From an uncultured Bacilli bacterium (GTDB lineage: Bacteria; Bacillota_I; Bacilli_A; RF39; UBA660): DNA of 15,382 bases. The notes beneath the pieces were generated by a model. The model made no database searches, had not been told where the DNA came from, and was given only the letters and a program-made list of their open reading frames with translations. The stretch covers positions 1-15,382 of the forward strand of contig CAJTXV010000036.1 in NCBI GenBank assembly GCA_910584255.1, in the 5' to 3' direction. Below are positions 1 through 6,416 of this stretch, piece after piece; the stretch's first letter is position 1, and every line of letters starts with the position of its first letter. The translations under genes were made by a program, and so were the position numbers.

Positions 1-30
1 TTTAAGGTCTAAATTATAATGTACATTCAT
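1..30 (-). CDS. 5' end of an unidentified gene running off the left edge
   Basis: On the minus strand an ATG at 30-28 opens ten codons reading MNVHYNLDLK up to the window edge. A purine-rich GAGAGGG (reverse complement of about 40-46) lies roughly 9-10 nt upstream, an acceptable ribosome binding site, and a possible minus-strand promoter lies at 97-124. It would be divergent from the gene starting at 250. Only ten residues are visible, so no family can be named and the call rests on the start signals alone. Confidence 0.35.
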   Translation of the reverse strand, partial: MNVHYNLDLK

Positions 31-96
31 AAAAACACACCCTCTCATTGTCTACTTTTAGTTTAGCAGTACAAATATTTCATTAGAATAATTACA

Positions 97-124
97 TTTA
101 TAGTGATTCTTCTTTTTTGTTCAA
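97..124 (-). promoter_or_regulatory. possible promoter for the left-edge gene
   Basis: Reading the minus strand, TTGAAC (124-119) and TATAAA (102-97) are separated by 16 nt, a reasonable sigma-A-type pair. It would give a leader of about 60 nt before the ATG at position 30. In DNA this A+T-rich such matches arise by chance, so support is moderate at best. Confidence 0.3.
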
Positions 125-171
125 AAATAGATCACCTATTTTCTTTACACGACTTTACAAAAATATAAAAA

Positions 172-189
172 ATTTGAAGATCTTCAAAT
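172..189. promoter_or_regulatory. 18-bp perfect palindrome, candidate operator
   Basis: ATTTGAAGATCTTCAAAT is a perfect inverted repeat between the two divergent genes. TTTGAAG recurs at 231-237, just before the start of the plus-strand gene. Dyads of this kind between divergent promoters are typical repressor binding sites, but no regulator is identified, so this is inference from symmetry and position. Confidence 0.35.
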
Positions 190-249
190 ATTATGGATAA
201 AAATTGACCACACTAAAATATATATGATAGTTTGAAGATGGTGATAATG

Positions 250-798
250 ATGGAAAATAAATTTCAAGAAATACAAGAAAAATTTAAAAGAGGGGTCTAT
301 GAAAAAATTGGATTATTAACGAAAGAAGAACAAAAAGAAGATTATTTTAAAATAGAATCATGGCAAGAAAAAGAATTATTAGAAGAATGTCAAAAATATA
401 TGGACCAGGATTCTATTGAAATGTTTCAAGAATGTAAAAAGAGTTTAGGAAATATGTTAGATTATTTTCATCATCATTTTCTAAATGGAAATATGATGTT
501 TACTTATGCATTAAGTGAATGTAGTAGGAAATGGACTCTATCTTATTTAAAGAAAAAAGGAGAATCTTTCTTTGTACCTAGCCGTTCCGAGGAAACTTTT
601 TTATCATTTTTAAGCTTTTTATCCGAGAAAGATATAAGGGGTAGATATCATGTACAAATACCTAAAATAGAATACTATTTATTTGTATTAGAAACATTAG
701 GAAAAATAGAAAGACTAGATCATCAAATACTTTTAACAGATGAAGCCTATCAATCAGGAATAGAAATATTAAATGGGAAAAGTTTACATGAAAAATAA
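250..798 (+). CDS. hypothetical protein, possible C-terminal winged-helix-like segment
   Basis: The protein has about 183 residues, is charged and probably all-helical in its N-terminal half, with no signal peptide or membrane segment. I do not recognise the family. The last 45 residues (PKIEYYLFVLETLGKIERLDHQ..LLTDEA) have the rhythm of a winged-helix wing ('leadLGxIERxdxxxxLT'), a weak resemblance only. The frame stays open to a TTG at 232 with ATGs at 238, 247 and 250. I chose 250 because GGTGAT at 240-245 then sits 4 nt upstream, the same signal and spacing used by the next gene (GGTGAT 845-850, ATG 856). A TTGACC (204-209) upstream may be a -35 element, but no -10 is well placed. The 57-nt gap downstream holds a separate promoter, so it is probably not co-transcribed with the hydrolase operon. 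Confidence 0.75.
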   Translation: MENKFQEIQEKFKRGVYEKIGLLTKEEQKEDYFKIESWQEKELLEECQKYMDQDSIEMFQECKKSLGNMLDYFHHHFLNGNMMFTYALSECSRKWTLSYLKKKGESFFVPSRSEETFLSFLSFLSEKDIRGRYHVQIPKIEYYLFVLETLGKIERLDHQILLTDEAYQSGIEILNGKSLHEK

Positions 799-808
799 GT
801 CAAATAGA

Positions 809-838
809 TTGTCAATAAAAAAAAACAAGTGATATAAT
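809..838 (+). promoter_or_regulatory. promoter of the hydrolase / Mur-ligase-like / Ddl operon
   Basis: TTGTCA (809-814) and a perfect TATAAT (833-838) are separated by 18 nt. Transcription would start near 845, giving a very short leader that begins almost at the GGTGAT ribosome binding site of the gene at 856. Confidence 0.65.
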
Positions 839-855
839 TAAAATGGTGATAAGAA

Positions 856-1569
856 ATGAACAACATAGGAAATTTAAATCTAAACTATATTCAGTATGGA
901 AAAGGTAAGGATGTAGTCCTACTTCATGGATGGGGTCAAAATATTGCCATGATGGAGCCTCTTGGTAATAAACTATCAAATTGTCGTGTTACGATTCTAG
1001 ATTTTCCCGGATTTGGAAAAAGTGAAGAACCAGAAGAAATTTGGTCAGTAGAAGATTACAGCAATTTTTTGCATAAATTTTTAACTGAATTAAAAATTAA
1101 AAACCCTATTTTAATTGCCCATTCTTTTGGAGGAAGAGTAGCAATTCACTATGCATCAAACCATCCTATAGAAAAACTTGTTTTATTTGGTAGTCCATGC
1201 ATTCGTAGGAAACAGAAATCCATAAAAGAAAAAACCTTAAAATTGGTAAAAAAGGCTCCAGGTATGGGAAAACTTAGTGAAATAGCAAAGCAATATATGG
1301 GTTCTACGGATTATAAAAATGCATCTCCCAAAATGAGGGGTATTTTAGTAAAAGTTGTAAATCAAGACTTATCTGATTGTGCAAAAAAAATAGAGTGTCC
1401 AACCCTTTTAATTTGGGGAACCTTAGATGAGGCAGCCCCAATTGAAGATGCTAGGAAGTTAGAGAAACTACTAAAAGATGGCGCTTTAATTGAACTTCAG
1501 GGTTGTACACATTATGCCTATTTAGAAGCCTTACCTCAAGTAGTATCTATTTTAAAAAATTTTATATAG
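856..1569 (+). CDS. alpha/beta hydrolase, first gene of a cell-wall operon
   Basis: This is a 237-aa cytosolic alpha/beta-hydrolase-fold enzyme. Visible signatures are HGWG at 24-27 (oxyanion-hole loop), nucleophile elbow AHSFGG with Ser90 (G/A-x-S-x-G type), acid Asp191 in WGTLDEAAP, and catalytic His219 in GCTHYAYLE. All three triad residues are present and the length is normal, so it should be active. The substrate is not readable: the family includes esterases, lipases, peptidases and C-C hydrolases. It starts with an ATG 5 nt after GGTGAT. Its stop is 10 nt before the Mur-ligase-like gene, so the two are co-transcribed from the promoter at 809-838. The setting with a Mur-type ligase and D-Ala-D-Ala ligase suggests a job on a wall precursor or lipid-linked intermediate (inference). 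Confidence 0.9.
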   Translation: MNNIGNLNLNYIQYGKGKDVVLLHGWGQNIAMMEPLGNKLSNCRVTILDFPGFGKSEEPEEIWSVEDYSNFLHKFLTELKIKNPILIAHSFGGRVAIHYASNHPIEKLVLFGSPCIRRKQKSIKEKTLKLVKKAPGMGKLSEIAKQYMGSTDYKNASPKMRGILVKVVNQDLSDCAKKIECPTLLIWGTLDEAAPIEDARKLEKLLKDGALIELQGCTHYAYLEALPQVVSILKNFI

Positions 1570-1579
1570 GAGAAGTATT

Positions 1580-3166
1580 ATGAGTATAATTGCCCTTTCA
1601 TTTTTAGTTTTATTGCTCTTTGATATAATTAAAGGAGAACTGGTCCTAGGAAAATTACAACAAAATCTATATAATGAGGATTCTAAATATGTAAACTGGA
1701 TATTTGAAAATAAAAAAATAACCTTTTTTTCTTTAGACTTTTTAGCACTCATCTCTTTAATTCTTGCGAACTTTTTAACGAAGTCAATGGAAATACCAAT
1801 GATTTTACTTTCTTTTGCCTTTTATTTTCTAGAAGAATGTAGAATTTTAAGTTTAAAGCAAATGGAAATTTCAAGTAAAAAACTAATCCTTTCCAAAAGA
1901 ATGAGGAGATTCATCCTAACTCTTTCAATCTTTTATATCATTCCATTAATATTGTACCTAACAAACTATGAAAATGGGACTTTGGCATTAATGATAGAAG
2001 GAATATTTACTTATTTTCTTTATTTTCTAGTTTTAATTTGTAAGGTTTTAAATACTCCAATAGAAAAAATCATAGATCATTATAATTATGAAAAGGCAAA
2101 AGAAAAAATCGGTCATATAAAACAACTAGAAGTGATAGGAATTACAGGAAGTTATGGAAAATCAAGTACAAAGAAAATTGTAGATACAGTTCTAAGTGAA
2201 CAGTCCTTATGTCAAATGACTCCGAAAAATTTAAATACAATCCATGGATTAGTGACAACGATTAATAATTACTTAGATCAAAATGAAAAATATTTTATTG
2301 TAGAAATGGGTTCTTATAAAAGCGGAGAAGTAAATACAATTTGTAATCTCGCTAAACCCAAATATGCCATTTTAACAAATATTGAAACAATTAATTTAGA
2401 ATCATTTGAAACAATGGAAAATGCAATTAATGCAAAATTTGAATTAGTGGAATCTTTAGAAGAAAATGGAATTGCTATTTTAAATAAAGACGATTATAGG
2501 CAAGTAGAACATGTAATAGAAAATCCATGTAAGAAGGTTTGGGTTTCTATTAATCAAGAAGCAGACTATATGGCTACTGATATCAAATATTCGAAAGAGG
2601 GAACTAGTTTTATATTCCACGCTAAAAATCCAAAAGTTAGTTATAAAGTAGAAACTAGACTTCTTGGAAAACACAATGTTTATCATATTTTATCTGCGAT
2701 GGCACTAGCGAAAGAAATAGGAATTAGTGATGAAAAAATAAAAAACTCACTCCTAAAACTTAGGCCTTTAGAAAATCATTTGGAAATTCAAAACTATGGG
2801 TATATGCATCAAATTAATAATACACATAAATCAAATCCACAAGGTGCTAGTAATGCATTAGAAGTCCTTGGTTTAATGCCCGGGACTAAAATCGTAGTAA
2901 CAACAGGTATGCAGACACTCGGTGAAAAAAACAATGAATTTAATAATATTTTTGGAAGTCAAGTGGCAAAAGTCGCAGATTATGTTATACTAATAGGTGA
3001 AAAGAGTACAAAGTCAGTATTCAAAGGACTGATGGAAAGTGGATTCAATCAAAAAAAGGTATATATTGTAAATCGTGTAAGTGATGCATATACTTTATTA
3101 CAAGAAATAAACACAAAAAAGGAAATCTATGCACTTTTTGAAAGTGATGAAGATTTAAAGGATTAG
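1580..3166 (+). CDS. membrane-anchored Mur ligase family protein (MurF-like)
   Basis: This 528-aa protein begins with an ATG 7 nt after AGGAG. Residues 1-17, about 48-86, 112-128 and 134-156 are hydrophobic and look like four or five membrane segments. A cytosolic Mur-ligase module follows: P-loop GITGSYGKSSTK at 187-198, EMGSYKSGEV at 242-251 (counterpart of the MurF EMG..xGE motif), and GKHNVYHILSAMALA at 363-377 (the HN motif before the C-terminal domain). MurF joins D-Ala-D-Ala to UDP-MurNAc-tripeptide, and the next gene makes D-Ala-D-Ala, which favours a MurF-type role. Two oddities argue for a variant. The usual N-terminal UDP-sugar domain is replaced by membrane helices. The C-terminal MurF signature D-D-x-Y-N-A-N-P is degenerate (INNTHKSNP, 412-420). 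A lipid-linked substrate is therefore possible (inference). It is separated from ddl by a few nt and translationally coupled. Confidence 0.85.
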   Translation: MSIIALSFLVLLLFDIIKGELVLGKLQQNLYNEDSKYVNWIFENKKITFFSLDFLALISLILANFLTKSMEIPMILLSFAFYFLEECRILSLKQMEISSKKLILSKRMRRFILTLSIFYIIPLILYLTNYENGTLALMIEGIFTYFLYFLVLICKVLNTPIEKIIDHYNYEKAKEKIGHIKQLEVIGITGSYGKSSTKKIVDTVLSEQSLCQMTPKNLNTIHGLVTTINNYLDQNEKYFIVEMGSYKSGEVNTICNLAKPKYAILTNIETINLESFETMENAINAKFELVESLEENGIAILNKDDYRQVEHVIENPCKKVWVSINQEADYMATDIKYSKEGTSFIFHAKNPKVSYKVETRLLGKHNVYHILSAMALAKEIGISDEKIKNSLLKLRPLENHLEIQNYGYMHQINNTHKSNPQGASNALEVLGLMPGTKIVVTTGMQTLGEKNNEFNNIFGSQVAKVADYVILIGEKSTKSVFKGLMESGFNQKKVYIVNRVSDAYTLLQEINTKKEIYALFESDEDLKD

Positions 3167-3177
3167 GAGTGAAAAAA

Positions 3178-4395
3178 ATGAAAATTAGAATTGGTGTTAT
3201 TTTTGGAGGAGAAAGTGTAGAACATGAGGTTAGTATTATTTCTGCCATCCAAGCAATGAATAAAATGGATGGAGAAAAATATGAAATAGTTCCCATCTAC
3301 ATTACCAAAGATAGACAGTGGTATACAGGGGAGGCTTTAAGAGATATTGACACATTTCAAGATATTGATTTAATTCAAAGATATTGTAAAAATATTGTAT
3401 TATATGAAAAGAATGGACACTTTTTATTGCAAAATAAGAAAGGGTTCTGGAAAAGAACAGTATCTGAGATTGATATGGCTTTTCCCATTGTTCATGGTAC
3501 CAATGTAGAAGATGGTGTACTACAAGGATATCTTCAGTCGATTGGAATTCCTTTTGTAGGTGTAGATGTATATGCAGCCGTGGTTGGACAAGATAAAATT
3601 TTTATGAAACAAATCTTTAGCCAGGAAAAAATTCCAATTGCCCCTTATGTTTGGTTCTATGATACTGAGTATCAAGAAAATAGGATAGAAATCATTGGAC
3701 GGATAGAAGAAATGAAATATCCAGTGATTGTAAAACCTTGTACATTGGGTAGTAGTGTAGGAATTATGGTAGCTCATAATCAAGAAGAATTAATCGATGC
3801 CCTAGATTCTGCAATCACTTATGATAGTAGAATTGTAGTAGAAAAAGTAATTGATAATTTAATGGAAGTTAATATTAGTGTATTAGGAAATTATGAAAAC
3901 CAACAAGTAAGTGCCATTGAAGAAGTGACACCCAAAAATGATTTTTTAACTTATGCGGATAAGTATATTGGTAATGGAAAAGTAAAGGGAAAAGTTGCTT
4001 CTAAATATAAAGGTGCTAGTAAAGGAATGGCAAGTGCTAGTAGGGTCATTCCAGCACCTTTAAGTGAGTCTTTAAAGAAAGAGGTAGAAGAAATAGCAAT
4101 TCAAGCTTTCAAATCACTAAAATCTTCTGGTGTAGTTCGTATGGATTTCTTAATTAATAAAAAGACAAATAAAGTTTATATCAATGAAGTAAATAATATT
4201 CCAGGATCTCTATCATTTTACTTATGGAGTCCAGTTGGAAAGGATTATTCTGAATTACTAGATGACATGATTAATATTGGAATTAAAGACTATAAGAAAA
4301 GAACAAACAAGGTACATTCCTTTGATACAAATATACTTCAAGGATTTTCTGAGATGAACGGAAATAAAGGAATGAAGGGAACAAAAAAATTCTAA
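3178..4395 (+). CDS. ddl: D-alanine--D-alanine ligase
   Basis: This 405-aa ATP-grasp enzyme makes D-Ala-D-Ala for peptidoglycan. Visible motifs are GVIFGGESVEHEVS at the N-terminus (substrate Glu), HGTNVEDGVLQG at 106-117, KPCTLGSSVGI at 186-196 (ATP and Ser of the active-site triad), a loop ending ADKY at 260-263, MDF near 322, and NEVNNIPGS at 336-344 (Mg2+ ligands). The K-Y pair in the omega loop is the form found in true D-Ala-D-Ala ligases rather than VanA-type D-lactate ligases. Typical Ddl is 305-370 aa. This one has an extra hydrophilic tail of about 35 residues after the fold, rich in Lys, Gly and Asn. A GTG at 3169 is in frame, but AGGAG at 3165-3169 overlaps it and sits 8 nt before ATG 3178, which decides the start. 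It is the last gene of the operon, before the terminator at 4419. Confidence 0.93.
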   Translation: MKIRIGVIFGGESVEHEVSIISAIQAMNKMDGEKYEIVPIYITKDRQWYTGEALRDIDTFQDIDLIQRYCKNIVLYEKNGHFLLQNKKGFWKRTVSEIDMAFPIVHGTNVEDGVLQGYLQSIGIPFVGVDVYAAVVGQDKIFMKQIFSQEKIPIAPYVWFYDTEYQENRIEIIGRIEEMKYPVIVKPCTLGSSVGIMVAHNQEELIDALDSAITYDSRIVVEKVIDNLMEVNISVLGNYENQQVSAIEEVTPKNDFLTYADKYIGNGKVKGKVASKYKGASKGMASASRVIPAPLSESLKKEVEEIAIQAFKSLKSSGVVRMDFLINKKTNKVYINEVNNIPGSLSFYLWSPVGKDYSELLDDMINIGIKDYKKRTNKVHSFDTNILQGFSEMNGNKGMKGTKKF

Positions 4396-4418
4396 AAACA
4401 GGAGATTTATATTTGGAG

Positions 4419-4450
4419 AAAAAGGCACTGTCAAATAGTGTCTTTTTGTT
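4419..4450 (+). terminator. terminator of the ddl operon
   Basis: An 11-bp stem (4419-4429 with 4437-4447, one G-U pair) around a 7-nt loop runs into a T-rich tail (CTTTTTGTT). The A-run before the stem would let it work in both directions. Confidence 0.7.
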
Positions 4451-4501
4451 GTTTTCTATCTGAGTGATATGTTAGTATAGAAAGCAAGGATGTGGTAATG
4501 G

Positions 4502-5032
4502 ATGAAAAAATTAATTGGAATTTATGATAATACAGGAGTGATGATACAGAAACGGCCAATTAGTGTTTTCCCCGTTTACACTGATGGAAAAAATTTTTTT
4601 CTAAAGTGCATGTCTGAGAATTTAAGTAATTTATTAAAAATATTAAATGGGTTATCAGATAATAAAGAAGTCGAAGAAGAAATTGATGCTTATATCAATA
4701 AAGAAAACAGTTTATATTCAAATAAATTGCTTCGATATAATGATGATTCTAATTATTGCTACTATTTATGTTCTCCTGAAATTACTTCGATGCCAGGATT
4801 TCAGAAAGTAGAATCTTTCCATACTGTAAAGGAAGAAACTACAAAGGAAACTTATAATATAGATACTTATGCTATCATTGATTACCAAAATAACTTGATT
4901 GCGGGAAGTTTAGAGTTTGTAAGTAAATATGTTTCGAATGTGATTAATTTAAATATGAATCAACTACTAAAACAGGAAGAATTAATTAAAAAGGTCAACT
5001 CTCTTTTAGAAATTAATAGACTTTTTACATAG
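4502..5032 (+). CDS. hypothetical protein, soluble, 176 aa
   Basis: The family is not recognised. The protein is soluble and has no signal peptide. It opens MKKLIGIYDNTGVMIQKRPISVFPVY, which reads like beta strands, and ends in a Leu/Lys/Asn helix (LLKQEELIKKVNSLLEINRLF). The middle is acidic and Tyr-rich (YNDDSNYCYYLCSPEI). The ATG at 4502 follows GGATGTGGTAATGG; the purine tract AAGGA (4486-4490) is 11 nt away, so the ribosome binding site is mediocre. An overlapping ATG at 4498 is in another frame. It lies between the ddl terminator and a separate promoter at 5047, so it appears to be a single-gene unit. A TATAGA at 4476-4481 may be its -10, without a convincing -35. Confidence 0.75.
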   Translation: MKKLIGIYDNTGVMIQKRPISVFPVYTDGKNFFLKCMSENLSNLLKILNGLSDNKEVEEEIDAYINKENSLYSNKLLRYNDDSNYCYYLCSPEITSMPGFQKVESFHTVKEETTKETYNIDTYAIIDYQNNLIAGSLEFVSKYVSNVINLNMNQLLKQEELIKKVNSLLEINRLFT

Positions 5033-5046
5033 TTTTTATAATTTTA

Positions 5047-5077
5047 TTGACAGTTTCCCCAACTTTTATAGTATACT
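5047..5077 (+). promoter_or_regulatory. promoter of the 42-aa membrane peptide gene
   Basis: A perfect TTGACA (5047-5052) is followed by TATACT (5072-5077), 19 nt apart. An overlapping TATAGT at 5067-5072 would give 14 nt. The spacing is longer than ideal, but both boxes are close to consensus and a gene with a good ribosome binding site starts 37 nt downstream. Confidence 0.55.
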
Positions 5078-5113
5078 ATTATTAGAATAGAGTAATAAAG
5101 TAGAGGGATGCTT

Positions 5114-5242
5114 ATGAAATATATTATTTGTGGTCTTGGAATTATGTTTTTACTATTTATTTATTCAATGTGTTCTATTTCTAGTAAGTGTTCTAGAATA
5201 GAAGAACTAGAAGAGATAAAAGAAAAAATTGGCAATAATTAA
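5114..5242 (+). CDS. small single-span membrane protein, 42 aa
   Basis: ATG 5114 follows GAGGG (5103-5107) at 6 nt and opens 42 codons ending TAA at 5240-5242. Residues 2-20 (KYIICGLGIMFLLFIYSMC) form one hydrophobic span, with Cys6, Cys20 and Cys26 in or near it. The remainder is a charged helix (RIEELEEIKEKI). There is no lipobox: Met precedes Cys20. The TTGACA promoter, good ribosome binding site and amphipathic tail make it a likely real gene although very short. The function is unknown. It sits between the 176-aa protein and tRNA-Lys and is not overlapped by either. Confidence 0.65.
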   Translation: MKYIICGLGIMFLLFIYSMCSISSKCSRIEELEEIKEKIGNN

Positions 5243-5261
5243 AAAAATTTTTTTAAGGTAT

Positions 5262-5289
5262 TTGCATATTTATCTTTTTATGGTATACT
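5262..5289 (+). promoter_or_regulatory. promoter of tRNA-Lys
   Basis: TTGCAT (5262-5267) and TATACT (5284-5289) are 16 nt apart, with an extended TGG immediately before the -10. Transcription would start near 5296, about 13 nt before the mature tRNA 5' end. Confidence 0.65.
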
Positions 5290-5308
5290 AAACAAGTAAT
5301 CAATTTAT

Positions 5309-5384
5309 GGGCTGTTAGCTCAGTTGGTAGAGCAACTGACTCTTAATCAGTGGGTCTAGGGTTCGAATCCCTAACAGCCCACCA
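5309..5384 (+). tRNA. tRNA-Lys (anticodon CTT)
   Basis: The 76 nt fold as a complete cloverleaf: acceptor GGGCTGT (5309-5315) pairs with ACAGCCC (5374-5380). The D arm is GCTC/GAGC with AGTTGGTA. The anticodon stem ACTGA/TCAGT holds loop CTCTTAA, giving anticodon CTT (Lys, codon AAG). The variable loop is GGGTC, and the T arm is TAGGG-TTCGAAT-CCCTA. Discriminator A and CCA are encoded. Its 3' end is the first of three ACCA-hairpin sites in the window. Confidence 0.97.
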
Positions 5385-5411
5385 TATTGATAGAAAACTC
5401 GAACTTTCGAG
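5380..5411 (+). repeat. site A: ACCA-hairpin repeat at the tRNA-Lys 3' end
   Basis: CACCA ends the tRNA. It is followed by T, then ATTGATAGAAAA and the hairpin CTCGAA-ct-TTCGAG. On the minus strand at 11874-11842 (site B) the same stretch recurs with one substitution and one inserted base. A looser relative lies at 10882-10850 (site C). Between tRNA and terminator such a hairpin could be part of 3' processing. The inverted copy 6.4 kb away suggests a recombination history. Confidence 0.75.
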
Positions 5412-5421
5412 TAGAAATAGT

Positions 5422-5449
5422 AAAACACACTTAATACAGTGTGTTTTTA
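5422..5449 (+). terminator. terminator of tRNA-Lys
   Basis: AAAACACAC (5422-5430) pairs with GTGTGTTTT (5439-5447) around an 8-nt loop, followed by further T. Confidence 0.75.
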
Positions 5450-5506
5450 TGATTCTATATATTCCAAGAAAAAGGGAACATCCATTTTTCTCCAAACTGT
5501 GCCCAT

Positions 5507-5550
5507 AAAAATAGACAGATAGATGTCATTTTCTATCTGTCTATTTTTAA
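5507..5550. terminator. strong bidirectional terminator, 17-bp perfect stem
   Basis: Positions 5507-5523 and 5532-5548 are perfectly complementary over 17 bp with an 8-nt loop. The stem begins with five A and ends with five T, so it can terminate in either direction. The rest of 5450-5587 holds no gene. An imperfect outer inverted repeat (TTCTATATATTCCA near 5453 with TGGAATATAGAA near 5550-5563) flanks the stem. Confidence 0.7.
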
Positions 5551-5587
5551 TGGAATATAGAAAAGATAAAAGTTGGTTTTAAGTATG

Positions 5588-5617
5588 TAGACATAGATTG
5601 ATAAAATGTAATATAAT
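5588..5617 (+). promoter_or_regulatory. promoter of the gene at 5644
   Basis: TAGACA (5588-5593) and perfect TATAAT (5612-5617) are 18 nt apart. A second TATAAT lies at 5623-5628, with TTGATA at 5598-5603 (19 nt). Either would give a short leader before ATG 5644. Confidence 0.5.
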
Positions 5618-5643
5618 GATACTATAATCAATCGGGTGAAGTT

Positions 5644-6390
5644 ATGGAAGTAAAAAATATTAAAGTAAAAGATATACAAGAAATCGATACTCATTTTTCT
5701 TTTTTTCATTATACAAATAAAGATAATATTGAGAGTATAGATAATAATGGATTACTACCAAAAATTGGGAATAGTGCAGTTGGGATAGAAATGACTGAGA
5801 AAATCTTCTTCGCAATTGGAGATAAAGGATTATTTTCTATTTTTGATTCTTGGATAAAATGGCTAATTGCAAAGAGATTAATTGATCTACCAGGAAAAAA
5901 AGCAGATATTCCCTTTTATTGTTTTTGTACCTTTATAATGCGTCTACCACTCATCCATCATGTAGTAGGATTCATTGTTAATTTTATCGTTTGGATAGAA
6001 CTAAAATGTAAACCATTTAGAATTAAATCTTTTAAAATTATGAAAGAAATATTAGATAATAGTTGTCTTCTAATTTTAGATTTAAAAGAGGAAGTAGATT
6101 TCTCATACAAAGATATTGATGAAGTAAAAGCACAAAGGTTTAACAAAAAAATGTTAAAACGTGTATATGCGAAACAAAGTAAAATGGCCAGTAAAAAGAT
6201 GGACTACTGGAATATGCATACATTTAGTAATATAAATATTCCACCAGATAAAATTACTTTATTGAAACTAGATGCTTCCGATAATTGTTTAGATATCCTA
6301 TTGTGGATGGTAAAAAATACAAATATAGATTTAAAAATACTTTCTCCAACTTTATACGAATTCTTAGAATATTATAGACTGTTAGACTAA
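5644..6390 (+). CDS. uncharacterised protein with ART-like N-terminal motif
   Basis: This 248-aa protein starts with an ATG 4 nt after GGGTGA. Residues 19-55 read FSFFHYTNKDNIESIDNNGLLP...G....TEKIFFA. The pattern H-Y-T..NI.SI..NGL.P..G......T..I.F is the layout of small ADP-ribosyltransferase-like (KptA/DUF4433-type) N-termini, where the His lies in the NAD pocket and the strand ends near the Thr. Residues about 93-115 (FIMRLPLIHHVVGFIVNFIVWIE) are hydrophobic and could be a membrane-associated helix. The C-terminal third has KAQRFNKKMLKRVYAKQSKMASKKMDYWNMHTF, strongly basic, then a mixed domain. No catalytic Glu can be assigned. Assignment to the fold is by motif resemblance, not homology search. 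It has its own promoter, upstream terminator and convergent neighbour, so it stands alone. Confidence 0.75.
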   Translation: MEVKNIKVKDIQEIDTHFSFFHYTNKDNIESIDNNGLLPKIGNSAVGIEMTEKIFFAIGDKGLFSIFDSWIKWLIAKRLIDLPGKKADIPFYCFCTFIMRLPLIHHVVGFIVNFIVWIELKCKPFRIKSFKIMKEILDNSCLLILDLKEEVDFSYKDIDEVKAQRFNKKMLKRVYAKQSKMASKKMDYWNMHTFSNINIPPDKITLLKLDASDNCLDILLWMVKNTNIDLKILSPTLYEFLEYYRLLD

Positions 6391-6416
6391 AATATAACAG
6401 TTTCTTTGATATCTTT

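Noticed and set aside
3178..4395. VanA-type D-Ala-D-lactate ligase (vancomycin resistance)
   Set aside because: The omega loop carries the K-Y pair of ordinary Ddl, and no vanH or vanX partner is present.
4413..4463. 16-codon TTG-started frame after ddl with AGGAG 8 nt upstream
   Set aside because: It runs through the terminator hairpin, and the supposed ribosome binding site lies just after ddl. Without conservation data it is best taken as chance.
4411..5495. TTTGGAGAAAAA shared by 4412-4423 and the reverse complement near 5487-5498, possible transposase-end remnants
   Set aside because: The match is only 12 nt of A-rich sequence, with no flanking similarity or frame.
5453..5563. MITE-like unit: imperfect TTCTATATATTCCA / TGGAATATAGAA ends around a 17-bp hairpin
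   Set aside because: The ends differ by a 2-nt insertion, no target duplication is visible and no second copy occurs in the window. A plain bidirectional terminator explains the core.
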